A stretch of 64,000 nucleotides of DNA from Oscarella lobularis. Taxonomy: Eukaryota > Porifera > Homoscleromorpha > Homosclerophorida > Oscarellidae. The stretch's first letter is position 1. Each line of letters opens with the position of its first letter. The notes beneath the pieces were generated by a model that worked only from the letters and a program-made list of their open reading frames with translations, had not been told where the DNA came from and searched no databases. The translations under genes and the position numbers were made by a program. The stretch covers positions 372,001 to 436,000 of the forward strand of contig NC_089189.1 of assembly GCF_947507565.1 (NCBI RefSeq), in the 5' to 3' direction. Positions 34,289 through 45,999 of this stretch are shown in pieces.

Positions 34289-35186
34289 ATGGCAGCGTTC
34301 TCTCTGGCTTTTCTCGTCCTTAGCGGTGAGATTCTTACTCGATATCGCTTCCCCTCTTCTCCAGCGTCACCATCGCGATCAGCGAGACTCGTTTCCTCCG
34401 CGTTCGCCGCGCAATTCGAAGCGAAACCTAACCCGACGTACAAGTAATACTATACAAGGGCTAATCAACGCAAAAATGTCCACGTAAAGTGCCTAACTAC
34501 AGCGAGCGCCCCGCGAGAAAGAGATCCTTTTCGTTTACACTTCCAACCGCTAACTAAATTAGCTCCTAGAAAAAATAACTTGCGCGCCAAAGAAGACTGA
34601 CTCCTCCCTTGCTCGCGCTGCAATCTCTGCCACCAAATTAATTATCCCTCAATGTTGCACATTAATTAATTATTTAATTAAGTGACGTATATGAACGTTG
34701 ACGTTGTCTTGGCCTTTTTTAGGGATCGTGCTCACGTGCAGCAATGCTGCACTCCAGTGCTACCATTGCAATATCGATGGCCTTGACGCCTGCATCAGGG
34801 ACTTGCAAATAAGGAACTGCACTGAAGGCCAAGTTTGCTTAATGAGCACCGACGATCAATTTTTTCCGGACCTTTCCTATGACTACAAATGCCAAAATGC
34901 TGACTGCATACCAACGTTCCCTTTCACGGGCTCATGCTGCAATACAACCCTTTGCAATAATCCCCGACCTACAACCGCTCCTCCTTCAACCGCTCCTCCT
35001 TCGACCTCTTCCCCTCCTACCCAAAATTCTACTTCTAATTCTTCTTCCACGGAGACTTCTAGTACAAGAAGTCCTCCTTCTACGAAGGCTTCTACTACCA
35101 CAGCTACTCCATCATCGGCCTCCATTCCTATTGTGACTGCTATTTCTTTCTTTTTTCTCTTTGGAATGCTTCTGCTGCTGCTCTAG
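34289..35186 (+). CDS. Ly6/uPAR-type GPI-anchored protein
   Basis: Two exons, 34289-34325 and 34723-35186, join in phase to 166 residues. Exon 1 plus the start of exon 2 make a signal peptide (MAAFSLAFLVLSGIVLTCSN). The mature protein begins LQCYHCN, followed by Cys spacing typical of the three-finger Ly6/uPAR fold and the C-terminal CCNTTLCN signature. A Ser/Thr/Pro-rich stalk (about 60 residues, probably O-glycosylated) leads to a hydrophobic C-terminus (PIVTAISFFFLFGMLLLLL) with no charged tail, as in GPI-anchored proteins. It is expected on the outer cell surface. The ligand is unknown. It is placed just after MCC and just before the Gly/Tyr-rich gene array. Confidence 0.85.
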
Positions 35187-35261
35187 AGCGCTCTAGCGAG
35201 TGTTCTTCTGTGTCTGCACGCCCTGTATTAGAGAAATAGATTTGAATTTCACAATGACGTA

Positions 35262-35345
35262 GTTTCCTCTGACGTAGAAGGACGCGATCCTAATGCAAAT
35301 CAGACGAAGTGACGTAGAGTTCGTTTCCATCGCTTCCGAATGATT
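35262..35345 (+). promoter_or_regulatory. Shared promoter module, array gene 1
   Basis: Contains TGACGTAG (twice), the octamer ATGCAAAT at 35293-35300, and GAGTTCGTTTCCATCGCTTC. The same ordered elements precede all four genes of the array; the octamer lies 117 bases before this ATG. Confidence 0.6.
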
Positions 35346-35409
35346 CTAGCATACGTACTAGTTGATCAACGTACGTCTGTTAGTCAGTCAATTCTGAAGA
35401 AGCAAAGGC

Positions 35410-35847
35410 ATGACGAGTCTCTTGACGAGTCTTCTGCTGGTCGCCCTTTGTGTTGGAGTTCTGCTTCAATGCGTCCAATGTATCCCCGTGTCGCAGCCGC
35501 AGCCGCAGAAAAATCACGGTTATCACAGCGTCGGAAGGGTGCATACTCAAGGCAGAGTCACAGGCCCAGCAACTGGTGGAAGTTACCCTGGGCACGACAG
35601 TCTTGCACCTTGGGGCTTTTACCTCACTCAATCCGACGACAAAAAAACCCACGGCTATGGCAAAGGCTTAGGTAAAGGCACGGACCCTAAGGTCCATGGT
35701 AATTTGGGCGCCACTCAAACCGATGACCAGGAGAAGAAAGGCGGATACGGTCATGGCGGCCATGGCAGCTATGGTTATGGCGCTCGCGGTCCTTCCCGCG
35801 GCTTACCGAAGGGGCCCACTGGCATGCTGGCCTTCCACGGTAAATAG
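35410..35847 (+). CDS. Gly/Tyr-rich secreted protein, array gene 1
   Basis: A 145-residue single-exon protein. It starts with a signal peptide (LTSLLLVALCVGVLLQCVQC) shared by the four genes of the array, then a conserved IPV-Q-QPQ stretch, APWGFYLTQSDDK, a linker with Lys/Gly, and a C-terminal Gly/Tyr/His-rich part (GGYGHGGHGSYGYGARG). It is expected to be secreted. The composition recalls structural silk-like or matrix proteins and also invertebrate YGGYG-type antimicrobial peptides; I do not recognise the family. Lys-Lys before Gly/Tyr-rich segments could be a processing site. Confidence 0.8.
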   Translation: MTSLLTSLLLVALCVGVLLQCVQCIPVSQPQPQKNHGYHSVGRVHTQGRVTGPATGGSYPGHDSLAPWGFYLTQSDDKKTHGYGKGLGKGTDPKVHGNLGATQTDDQEKKGGYGHGGHGSYGYGARGPSRGLPKGPTGMLAFHGK

Positions 35848-35930
35848 AACTCGTACGTATCATTGAACGTCGGCTGTGTAGTAGCTCTGCGTACAAACAA
35901 ACCGTTTCGAATACAATTTCAGTGCATATG

Positions 35931-36030
35931 ACGTAGAAGGACGCGTCTCGTGTCCGAATCCTAATGTAAATTTAGTCGAAGTGACGTAGAGTTCGTTTCC
36001 ATCGCTTCCGAATGTTTCTAGCATAAATAT
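35931..36030 (+). promoter_or_regulatory. Shared promoter module, array gene 2
   Basis: TGACGTAGAAGGACGCGT, an octamer variant ATGTAAAT (35964-35971), a second TGACGTAGAGTTCG, and a TATA-like CATAAATAT near 36022. Arrangement is the same as before the other array genes. Confidence 0.6.
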
Positions 36031-36073
36031 TTGTCGGTCGACGTCTGCTACAGTTAATTTCTGAAGCAAAGAT

Positions 36074-36721
36074 ATGAGTCCCTTGACAAGTCTTCAGCTG
36101 ACCGCCCTTTGTGTTGGAGTTCTGCTTCAATGCGTCCAATGCATTCCCGTGGCGCAGTCGCAGCCGTCGAATCCTTACGGTCATCACGACGTCGGAAGGG
36201 TCGGAAGGGTCAAGATTCAAGTCTACAGAGGCCCACCAACTGGTCAAGATTACGACAAATTTGCGCCATGGGGCTATTACGCCACTCAACCCAACGACGA
36301 AACACTACACTATGCCGTTCGCGGTGCCCCTCGCGGCTATCGAAAGGGCTCAGACCTTGCCGTTGGTAAAGGCACGAACCCTAGGGTTCATAGTAATTCT
36401 GACGCCACTCAACCCCACGACCTGAAGAAGAAAAGCTATGGTGCTTATGGCTACGGCCGTGTCTATTATGGTGGCTATGCCGCCCGCGGTGCTCGCCGCG
36501 GCTACCGCAGGGGCTCAGGTCTTTCAGTTGGTAAAGACGACAATTTTGGTGCCACTCAACCCCACGACCTGAAGAAGAAAAGCTATGGCGCTTACGGCTA
36601 CGGCTATGGCCATGGCGGCTACGGTCGTGGCTCTAAGGGTTATGGTGGCTATGGCAGCTATGGTTATGGCGCTCGTGGTGCTCCCCGCGGCTACCGTAGG
36701 AGCTCAGGCCTTCCACGCTAG
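36074..36721 (+). CDS. Gly/Tyr-rich secreted protein, array gene 2
   Basis: A 215-residue single-exon protein, the longest of the array. Signal peptide, then IPVAQSQPSNPYGHHDVGRV, FAPWGYYATQP, and two internal repeats of the type ATQPHDLKKKSYGAYGYG followed by Gly/Tyr/Arg-rich sequence (GYGGYGSYGYGARGAPRGYR). The C-terminus is rich in Arg, so the mature protein is strongly basic. KKK and RR runs bracket the Tyr/Gly repeats. Function is unknown: a secreted structural or antimicrobial role are both possible. Confidence 0.82.
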   Translation: MSPLTSLQLTALCVGVLLQCVQCIPVAQSQPSNPYGHHDVGRVGRVKIQVYRGPPTGQDYDKFAPWGYYATQPNDETLHYAVRGAPRGYRKGSDLAVGKGTNPRVHSNSDATQPHDLKKKSYGAYGYGRVYYGGYAARGARRGYRRGSGLSVGKDDNFGATQPHDLKKKSYGAYGYGYGHGGYGRGSKGYGGYGSYGYGARGAPRGYRRSSGLPR

Positions 36722-36807
36722 AACACGTGCCATGTATGTATTCTTGAACGTCGGCTGAGTTATTTTTCCTGTAGTTTTGCATACAAACAAAGAACCAATT
36801 TCAGTGC

Positions 36808-36910
36808 ATATGACGTAGAAGGACGCGTTTCGTGTCCGCTAATGCAAATTCAGACGAAGTGACGTAGAGTTCGTTTCCATCGCTTCCGAAGGTTTCTGGC
36901 ATAAATACTT
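36808..36910 (+). promoter_or_regulatory. Shared promoter module, array gene 3
   Basis: TGACGTAGAAGGACGCGT, the octamer ATGCAAAT at 36842-36849, a second TGACGTAGAG, and a TATA-like CATAAATAC near 36900. The octamer lies 107 bases before the ATG. Confidence 0.6.
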
Positions 36911-36948
36911 GTTGCTCGACGTCTGCTATACAGTTCATTTCTGAAGAC

Positions 36949-37500
36949 ATGAACCCTTTGACAAGTCTTCTGCTGACCGCCCTTTATGTTGGAGTCCTGC
37001 TTCAATGCGTCCAATGCATTCCCGTGGCGCAGTCGCAGCCGTCGAATCCTTACGGTCATCACGACGTCGGAAGGGTCAAGATTCAAGTCTACAGAGGCCC
37101 ATCAATTGGTAAAGATTACAAAAAATTTGCACCATGGGGCTATTACGCCACTCAACCCAGCGACGAAACACTACACTATGCCGTTCGCGGTGCCCCTCGC
37201 GGCTATCGCAAGGGCTCAGACCTCGCCGTTGGTAAAGGCACGGACCCTAGGGTTCATAGTAATTCTGACGCCACTCAACCCCACGACCTGAAGAAGAGAA
37301 GTTATGGTGCTTATGGCTACGGCTATGGCGGCTACGGTGCTCGCGGTGCTCCCCGCCGCTACCGCAGGGGCTCAGGTCTTTCAGTTGGTAAAGACGACAA
37401 GTTTGGCGCCACTCAACCCCACGACCTGAAGAAGAAAAGCTATGGCGCTTACGGCTACGGCTACGGCTACGGCCATGGCTATGGCTACGGTCGTCGCTAG
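36949..37500 (+). CDS. Gly/Tyr-rich secreted protein, array gene 3
   Basis: A 183-residue single-exon protein very close to array gene 2 across its first 110 residues (same IPVAQSQPSNPYGHHDVGRV and YYATQP parts). It has two DLKK(K/R)SYGAYGYG repeats and ends in a pure Tyr-Gly run (GYGYGYGYGHGYGYGRR). Repeat number and the end differ from gene 2, as expected for tandem duplicates that change by unequal exchange. Secreted; function unknown. Confidence 0.82.
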   Translation: MNPLTSLLLTALYVGVLLQCVQCIPVAQSQPSNPYGHHDVGRVKIQVYRGPSIGKDYKKFAPWGYYATQPSDETLHYAVRGAPRGYRKGSDLAVGKGTDPRVHSNSDATQPHDLKKRSYGAYGYGYGGYGARGAPRRYRRGSGLSVGKDDKFGATQPHDLKKKSYGAYGYGYGYGHGYGYGRR

Positions 37501-37585
37501 AACACGTACATGTATGTATTATTGAACGTCGGCTGTGTTATTTTCCCTGTAGTTTTGCGTACAAACAAAGAACCAATTTCAGTGC

Positions 37586-37700
37586 ATATGACGTAGAAGG
37601 ACGCGTTTCGTGTCCGCATCCTAATGCAAATTCAGACGAAGTGACGTAGAGTTCGTTTCCATCGTTTCCATCGCTTCCGAAGGTTTCTAGCATAAGTACT
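37586..37700 (+). promoter_or_regulatory. Shared promoter module, array gene 4
   Basis: TGACGTAGAAGGACGCGT, the octamer ATGCAAAT at 37624-37631, a second TGACGTAGAG, a doubled TTTCCATCG, and a CATAAGTAC in the TATA position. The octamer lies 127 bases before the ATG. Confidence 0.6.
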
Positions 37701-37750
37701 TGTTGGTCGACCTCTGCTATACAGTTCATTCAGTTCAAAGACGGCGTGAG

Positions 37751-38116
37751 ATGAGCTCCTTGACAAGTCTTCTGCTGACCGCCCTTTGTGCCGGAGTCCT
37801 GCTTCAATGCACGCAATGCATCCCCGTGACGCAGTCGCAGCCACCGAGACCTGACGTTCTGAGACACGATTCACCTGACGGTCTTCAATACCACAACCTG
37901 AAGAAGAGAAGCTATGGCCGTTACGGACGTGCCTATGGATACCGTGGCTACGGCGCCCGTGGTGGCGTCCGCGGTGTCCTTCGCAGCCGCGTTTCAGGCC
38001 TTTCCGGCTTGGCGCTGGCCCGGGCTTTGGCTATCGCGGCCTTCATAGCGCCTGCGGCAAGTCAAAACCAAGGTACTAGGTATATTCCGCCCCGGCCTCA
38101 GTATTCGACTCCTTAA
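37751..38116 (+). CDS. Gly/Tyr-rich secreted protein, array gene 4 (divergent)
   Basis: A 121-residue single-exon protein. It keeps the array's signal peptide and IPVTQSQP, and one NLKKRSYGRYGRAYGYRGYG repeat. The rest differs: an Arg/Val-rich part, a hydrophobic stretch (LALARALAIAAFIAPAAS) and a Pro-rich end (RYIPPRPQYSTP). It is the most diverged and shortest member. The ATG at 37751 is chosen because it aligns with the starts of the other three. Confidence 0.78.
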   Translation: MSSLTSLLLTALCAGVLLQCTQCIPVTQSQPPRPDVLRHDSPDGLQYHNLKKRSYGRYGRAYGYRGYGARGGVRGVLRSRVSGLSGLALARALAIAAFIAPAASQNQGTRYIPPRPQYSTP

Positions 38117-38669
38117 TGTATCACCGGATGCGTTACTTAGCCTGTAGATTTTCAAATAAAATTCAGTACTATATTTTAATTGAATACGTCGATAGTCTTG
38201 CTTCATGCGTCATTATAGCGCGCGCGTACGGCCACGCTCTTCACACGCTACGAAAAGGATGGAAGCGCTTCGGTGCAAGAACGTCCGCTCGCGCAGCCAA
38301 ACAGTTGGCTCTCCCTCTAAGCTAGTTAGCGCGTTACTCTCGACGTCCGGTTCAAAGTCTGGAGAGTTCAGTACTCGTCACAACCGACGCCAACGAAGTC
38401 GAAGAACCACTCGATCTCCGGGGAAACGAAAGTAAGCCCACGCACTCTCCGCTCTTTCTCTCCTTCGCGCCCCCGTTTCTCCGAATATCTAACGTAGTAC
38501 AGTAGGAGAAAAAAGCCCTTCTAGGAAAAGTTTGTCGATCGACATCCGGATTCGCCCTCGTTCGTTTTTCTTAGTATAGAACCCAGGACTAATAGCGTAG
38601 GCGCCCGTCTGTCCCGTCGAAGTGACGCGACACTTTGCGTAGAGCCGTTTCGCTTCATTTCGTCGAATA
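38117..38669. other. Intergenic, array gene 4 to Ig receptor
   Basis: About 550 bases with the 3' end of gene 4 (AATAAA-like near 38155) and the upstream region of the Ig receptor. A few short open frames here have no supporting feature. Confidence 0.5.
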
Positions 38670-41100
38670 ATGGCACGCTGGTCGTCGTCTCGCTTTCTCC
38701 TACTCCTCGCGATTCTTTTCGACGCGACGTCGTGCCAAATTAGTCAATCGCGAGTCGATTTTGACGCGGAACCGACCGATTTCTATCCAACAATCGGTCA
38801 AAACGTCTCCCTACGATGCGAAATCGCCTCGGCGAAAACGATCACGTGGATCTCGAACGCCGTCGCCGTCAAATCGACCGAATCGCCGCTTTTCGTACGA
38901 AAATTCGACGAATCGTACGAAGGCGACTACTTCTGCGTGGCCAATTTCGAAAACGGAGAACGCATTCGAAGCAAAAGCGCAAAACTACGAAGTAAACGAA
39001 GAAAGGGGGCCCCTCCTCTAAAAAATACATTTTTTATGACGTAGCGCGAGTCATTCTCGAGGGCCCCAAAATCGCAGCGCGCTCCGACTCGTACCACCCG
39101 TCCGAGACGATCACCGCGTGGACAATCGCGTCAGGATTATCGAATCAATTTCGAGTCGAATGGATCCTTCGATGTCGATCCTTCCAGTGTCGCGTTGCCA
39201 TGGACGACGGCTGCCGCGACGTCGCAACGCATCAATCCCAACTGAATTCATCCGCGACGTACGCGACGCTGAGAATTCGACGAAACGAGTCGAATTTTTT
39301 GATAAATAAGTGCGAAAGCTTGGAAGTGCACATCCGCGCTCGCGTGGATCCCAGCAGCGCGTTCGTAGCCTCGACGCCCTCGTTTCATTACAGAGGTAAT
39401 AGAATCTATACACGTTTTTTTTCGTCTACGAACGATGGGGCTTAGTTCCCAACCCCGGTGCGCTCAACCCGGTCCTTCAACTCGCTCCTATCGACACTTC
39501 CGTGGAGCTAGGACAGTCGGCGACGCTCTACTGCGTCGCCAACGAAGCGGACGGCGTCTACGAGTACGCGTGGGATCGCGACGGCGTTCGCCTTCCTCTG
39601 AGCGGCGTCGAAGCGAAGTGGAGTCTCGTACAGGACGGAATATTGAGAATCGATAACGTGAGTCGCGCAGACGCCGGTGTTTACCGGTGCAACGTTAGCG
39701 GAAGGCACGAGTGGACTCATAGCGCTCGTCTCTCAGTTTACGGTAAGAAGCCCAAGAGCGAAAGGCTTCCATATAGAACTGTTTCTTCTTTAGAAAAACC
39801 TCGTGTTGAAGTTCGAGTGAACGTCGTATCTCGCGCTCTTCTTTCCGTTTCGTGTCGCCTCCTCCGTGGCGGAGCCGTTCCCGGAAGCGTTTCGATTCTT
39901 TTCAACGGGGCGACACAAAAGGTCGTTTCCACGACGACGGATGAAGAAGTCGAAGCGGAATTGCTTCTAACGACGTCAGGAATCGTTCAGTGTCTCGTCG
40001 AGAATCGATACGGAAGTAGTCAAGATGCTTTGAATGTTACCATGGAAACAGTCGTCCCTGACAACGACCCGAGCCCGAGTTCGCAAACCAATTCAACTCC
40101 GATGACGTCTTTGGATGTTTTAGCGGAAAAAACGACTTTTCCGCCGACGCTACGTATAGGCGAAGGTAAGAAAACGAATAGACGTTAATACCTCATTAAC
40201 TATCGACGTCAATCAGTCGAAAACTCCTCCAATAAAATGACCCCAATCGTCGTCGGATCCATCGTCTCAGTGGCAGTCCTCATCATAGTCATAGTCATCA
40301 TAATTCTCCTTCTAAACCGACGAAAACGTACGTTTAATTTAAAAAAAAACGAGTCGCAAGAAAACGCGTCCCTACTAGAATCTAAAGAGACTCAAATAGT
40401 CGTCAAAGTGAATCCGTTTGCCGGCGAAAAGAACAAAGACGGTGCCAATAATCAAACGGGTACGGGAGGCAGTCGATCGAACGACTACGGCTCGTTCCAG
40501 CGCGTCGCCATCGACGACCCGGACGCCGACGATCTCCCGTACGCGAAAATCGAAATGATGCCTTTGCCGCGTGAAAACGACGTCGATGACGGCGCGTCGG
40601 AAGCGAGCTCCGCCTATGCCGTCGTCGGAAACGTTTATCCGGCGGCGACGAAGGCCAAGAAATCGCCGCCTATTCCGAAGCCTTATAGAAGCAAGCCACC
40701 CATTCCGAGTCCGTATACGCCAAAGGGAGAAAAGACTAAGGTTCGTGTAAAATAGTAGTATTTTTTATATTATATGATTATTTTTCTCTGGTAGAATTGT
40801 GGCTTGAAATTGGAGCACTACGTCGTGGGAGACGACGCTTACGCGATGCTACAGAAATCGCCTAGTCAAGCTGACGACAGCGATAAAGTAATAATAAATA
40901 ATTATATAGGATTTTATTTTTGACTTTCTTTTTTCTATAGGACTCAAATTTGAAATTGGATCATTATTTCGTGGGCGACAACGAGTACGCCGTGTCAAGG
41001 CGCAAATCTGCGTCAGAATCCCAGGTAAGCCATTCGTTGCTTTATATATAATTCAATTAATGACGTCAAAAAGGAGATTGAGAACGACGAGGACGTTTAG
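38670..41100 (+). CDS. Ig-domain receptor with ITIM-like tail
   Basis: Eight exons (38670-38991, 39045-39395, 39446-39742, 39794-40165, 40217-40746, 40795-40887, 40941-41024, 41074-41100) join to 691 residues in phase. Signal peptide; four Ig-like units roughly one per exon (clear Cys pairs in SLRCEIA...GDYFCVAN and LYCVANEA...GVYRCNVS); membrane helix (VGSIVSVAVLIIVIVIIILL); long cytoplasmic tail. The tail has two sequences fitting the ITIM consensus, LPYAKI (40534-40551) and SAYAVV (40609-40626), Pro-rich stretches (PPIPKPY, PPIPSPY), and two related Tyr units (LEHYVVGDDAYAML, LDHYFVGDNEYAV), each on its own small exon. The end NDEDV resembles a class III PDZ ligand. Likely an inhibitory or adhesion receptor; no clear one-to-one orthologue. 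Confidence 0.86.
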
Positions 41101-41665
41101 TTTGAAATTTCGCGCGCGCGTGAACTCTTCACTTTTAGAGGTTTGACTGCTCTTAGAATTATCAATATGCCACGCTGTCGATTTAAAAACGGAAGTCGAT
41201 TTTAAATCTGAAACGAAATAGAGTCAGTTTTAGTTAGTGTCTGAAATTAACGCGTCGTAGAAAAAGGTACGTAACGTACTTTAGAGATCACGATTTGCTC
41301 ACGAGTCCTTTCCTCCGGCGTCGATAGTATCTCACAACCGGCTCTCTATTATTTTTCGTCTTCTCTTGGGCAATCGAGAAAGGCGAGTGCCGTAGAATGC
41401 GTAGCGTGGGGAAAACATTCATAAAAACCCGTTCTCCTTCTCGCGTACTCTACAGATACTCAAACAATATATAGTCTAGTTCTTTAGCGTTGTAACTGAG
41501 ACCCAGGCAAACGAACATTCCCCGTAGTTATTTCTAGAAAATGACGCGACGTATCCTAACCCTTGCCCATCCTCCTCGACAGGCGATGTGGTAGCGATAA
41601 CCGGACGCGAACGTGCGAATGATTTCCGTGCGAGCGCCTGCGCAAAATCTGATATCGTTCCCACA
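41101..41665. other. Intergenic, Ig receptor to kinase receptor
   Basis: About 560 bases with no coding sequence that I can support. It should contain the 3' end of the Ig receptor and the promoter of the next gene. Confidence 0.5.
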
Positions 41666-44150
<2,485 letters not shown>

Positions 44151-44192
44151 GAGCAATTATCCAGGTAGGTAGAACTGCCGCAATGGTACATA

Positions 44193-45353
44193 CTAAACTA
44201 GAAATCCTCCAAAGTACGCTTCTTGAAGTGTCCACACTCTTTGATTTTGACAGGCACTTGACCCTTTTATTTTAATAGTCAAATAGTCATTGCCCGACAA
44301 ATTTATTAGAAAGCCAGTATGAGCAGTTGTCCAGGTTGTTGCGTAGAATAAACGGCTCCAAAAAGACGCTTGGTTTGTCACAGTATCATTGACGAACACT
44401 TGAAGTAAACATCGAGAAAAACTCGGCCATCCTTGCAGCGTCACTTGAGCAAAGACGTAGTAGACTCCAGCAACGGGCACTACAAGCGATCCGTTGCAGT
44501 ACTTCATTCCATCTTGGAGAATAAATGACTTGTTTTTGATTGAATGGACACAGCCACCTGTAACGAGGCCACAGTCTTTGGAAGCTAATTAATTTTATTT
44601 AAAAAATTACTTCTTGGGCTGATGGGCACGATGGCTAGTGGTCTTTTTGATAAAGAATGAATTTCTAATTCTGTTAAATTTTGCTGTCTTTGCAGAAACT
44701 CTAAGCGTTGTTCCAAGTCCTATATCAATTAAAAGAATTTGCTATAGATACAGAATTTACGGTATTTTTCCCAGTGAACGCACTTTCAGTTTTTCTCGAG
44801 TCTCTTTGAGTTCTGTTTCATCAATTTGCTCAGCCTAGAAGCAATGATGATCTAATTTTCATCTAGTTAGTAAGGGTGTAACACCTCTTTCAGTTTCAGC
44901 ATTTCGCTTTCGCTCTTTTGCTCGGTGAGTTTGAGCTTTGTCTGAACTGTAATATTTATCTTACGTAGTTGACCTCGCAGCTCATTTGGGAGAGTAGCCA
45001 TCTGCTATTTACAGGCACTACTGCTCAATTGAGTGAAAGTACTTATTCAATAAACTTACCGCGGAATTTTTAACTATGTCATTTGTGTTCCAGACAAAGG
45101 AGGCAATAGCAAATGCGCAGGCGGTAATAGAGAGAAAAAAGCAGAGCGCAATCACAGTAACCAATGAGCCGTATCTAGACGTCGTCTTTTTGCCGGAACC
45201 CTTTTCCGTGGAATGATCCGCGAGCGTTCTTCTTGGCTTTGTCAGAAGACTCTCGTACAGTGGATTAGTTGTCAGTTCATTTCTAGACGAAGTTGTCGCT
45301 GTTTCGTCCGAGGCGGTGTCATAGATTTCGCATTCCGCTTCGCGAGAAGCCAT
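44193..45353 (-). CDS. TNF-superfamily ligand, type II membrane protein
   Basis: Six exons on the minus strand (45353-45060, 45001-44965, 44946-44885, 44834-44784, 44719-44611, 44584-44193) join to 314 residues in phase. Short cytoplasmic N-terminus with Tyr (CEIYDTA, NPLYESL), membrane helix (GSLVTVIALCFFLSITACAF), a coiled-coil stalk over three exons (LTEQKSESEMLKLKE, LEQRLEFLQRQQNLTELE), then a C-terminal TNF homology domain: LQDGMKYCNGSLVVPVAGVY then YFVFAQVTL-type strand (YYVFAQVTLQGWP), and the end QEAYFGGFLV. Trimer formation is expected from the family and the stalk. An in-frame open stretch upstream of 45353 reads as protein for about 60 residues, but no ATG is in it. The gene is convergent with the kinase gene (42 bases apart). 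Confidence 0.9.
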
Positions 45354-45999
45354 GCAGAGCCTCTCCGAGTCAACTAGCCGATACAAACTGAGAGGAAACG
45401 CTTTCAACTGTTCACTTTGTATACGTAAGGCAGTATTTCCAGTTTCAATTAACGCAATGCTAATTTTCTCAGAAGGATCATTTTTTAAAGTTACAAAAAC
45501 AGCTATGACACCAACCAAGAATTCAGAATTTTCAGGAATTTCAAATTCCTTGACGTCACCGCATAAAGCGCGCTAGACTCCACCTGTCGGTCAAAACCGC
45601 CACGAAATGGCATCAAGCACGAGCGACGCTCGCCCCGCCGTTGTCGGTACGCAAAGCCCGACTCATTGGCCATCTAAAGAATGCGCGTCCTTCAGCATTT
45701 ACGCCCACAAAAGGCGACAACTCGAGCTTTCCAGATGGCGGCACTCTTTCGCGATCGACAGCGACGGCCACGCGACCCGAAACACCGGTACGATCCCATA
45801 AAAGCAGCGAGCGAACGCGAAACGTCGTCCCTAACGCGACGGATCGAATCCTTGGGGGGGGGGGGGGGAGAGACACGCCCCCTTTCGTTTCGCTTCCCGC
45901 GAAACGGCGACCGTTCTCTTATCGGCGTCGTCGGCGATTTTCTAGGGTAGGGGAAAGAACGAGAAGAAGATAGGGCATCTGCGCGTGGACGATCAAGGA
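45354..45999. other. Divergent upstream region, TNF ligand and PIP5K1
   Basis: Holds the open frame upstream of the TNF start (to about 45558), a CRE-like TGACGTCA near 45553, and a G run at 45855-45868. Overlapping open frames on both strands in 45600-45970 show no domain. Confidence 0.45.

Noticed and set aside
34879-35136. Leu/Pro-rich and Glu/Val-rich frames over the Ly6-type gene
   Set aside because: Shadow frames of the Ser/Thr/Pro stalk; the Ly6 frame has signal peptide, Cys signature and anchor signal.
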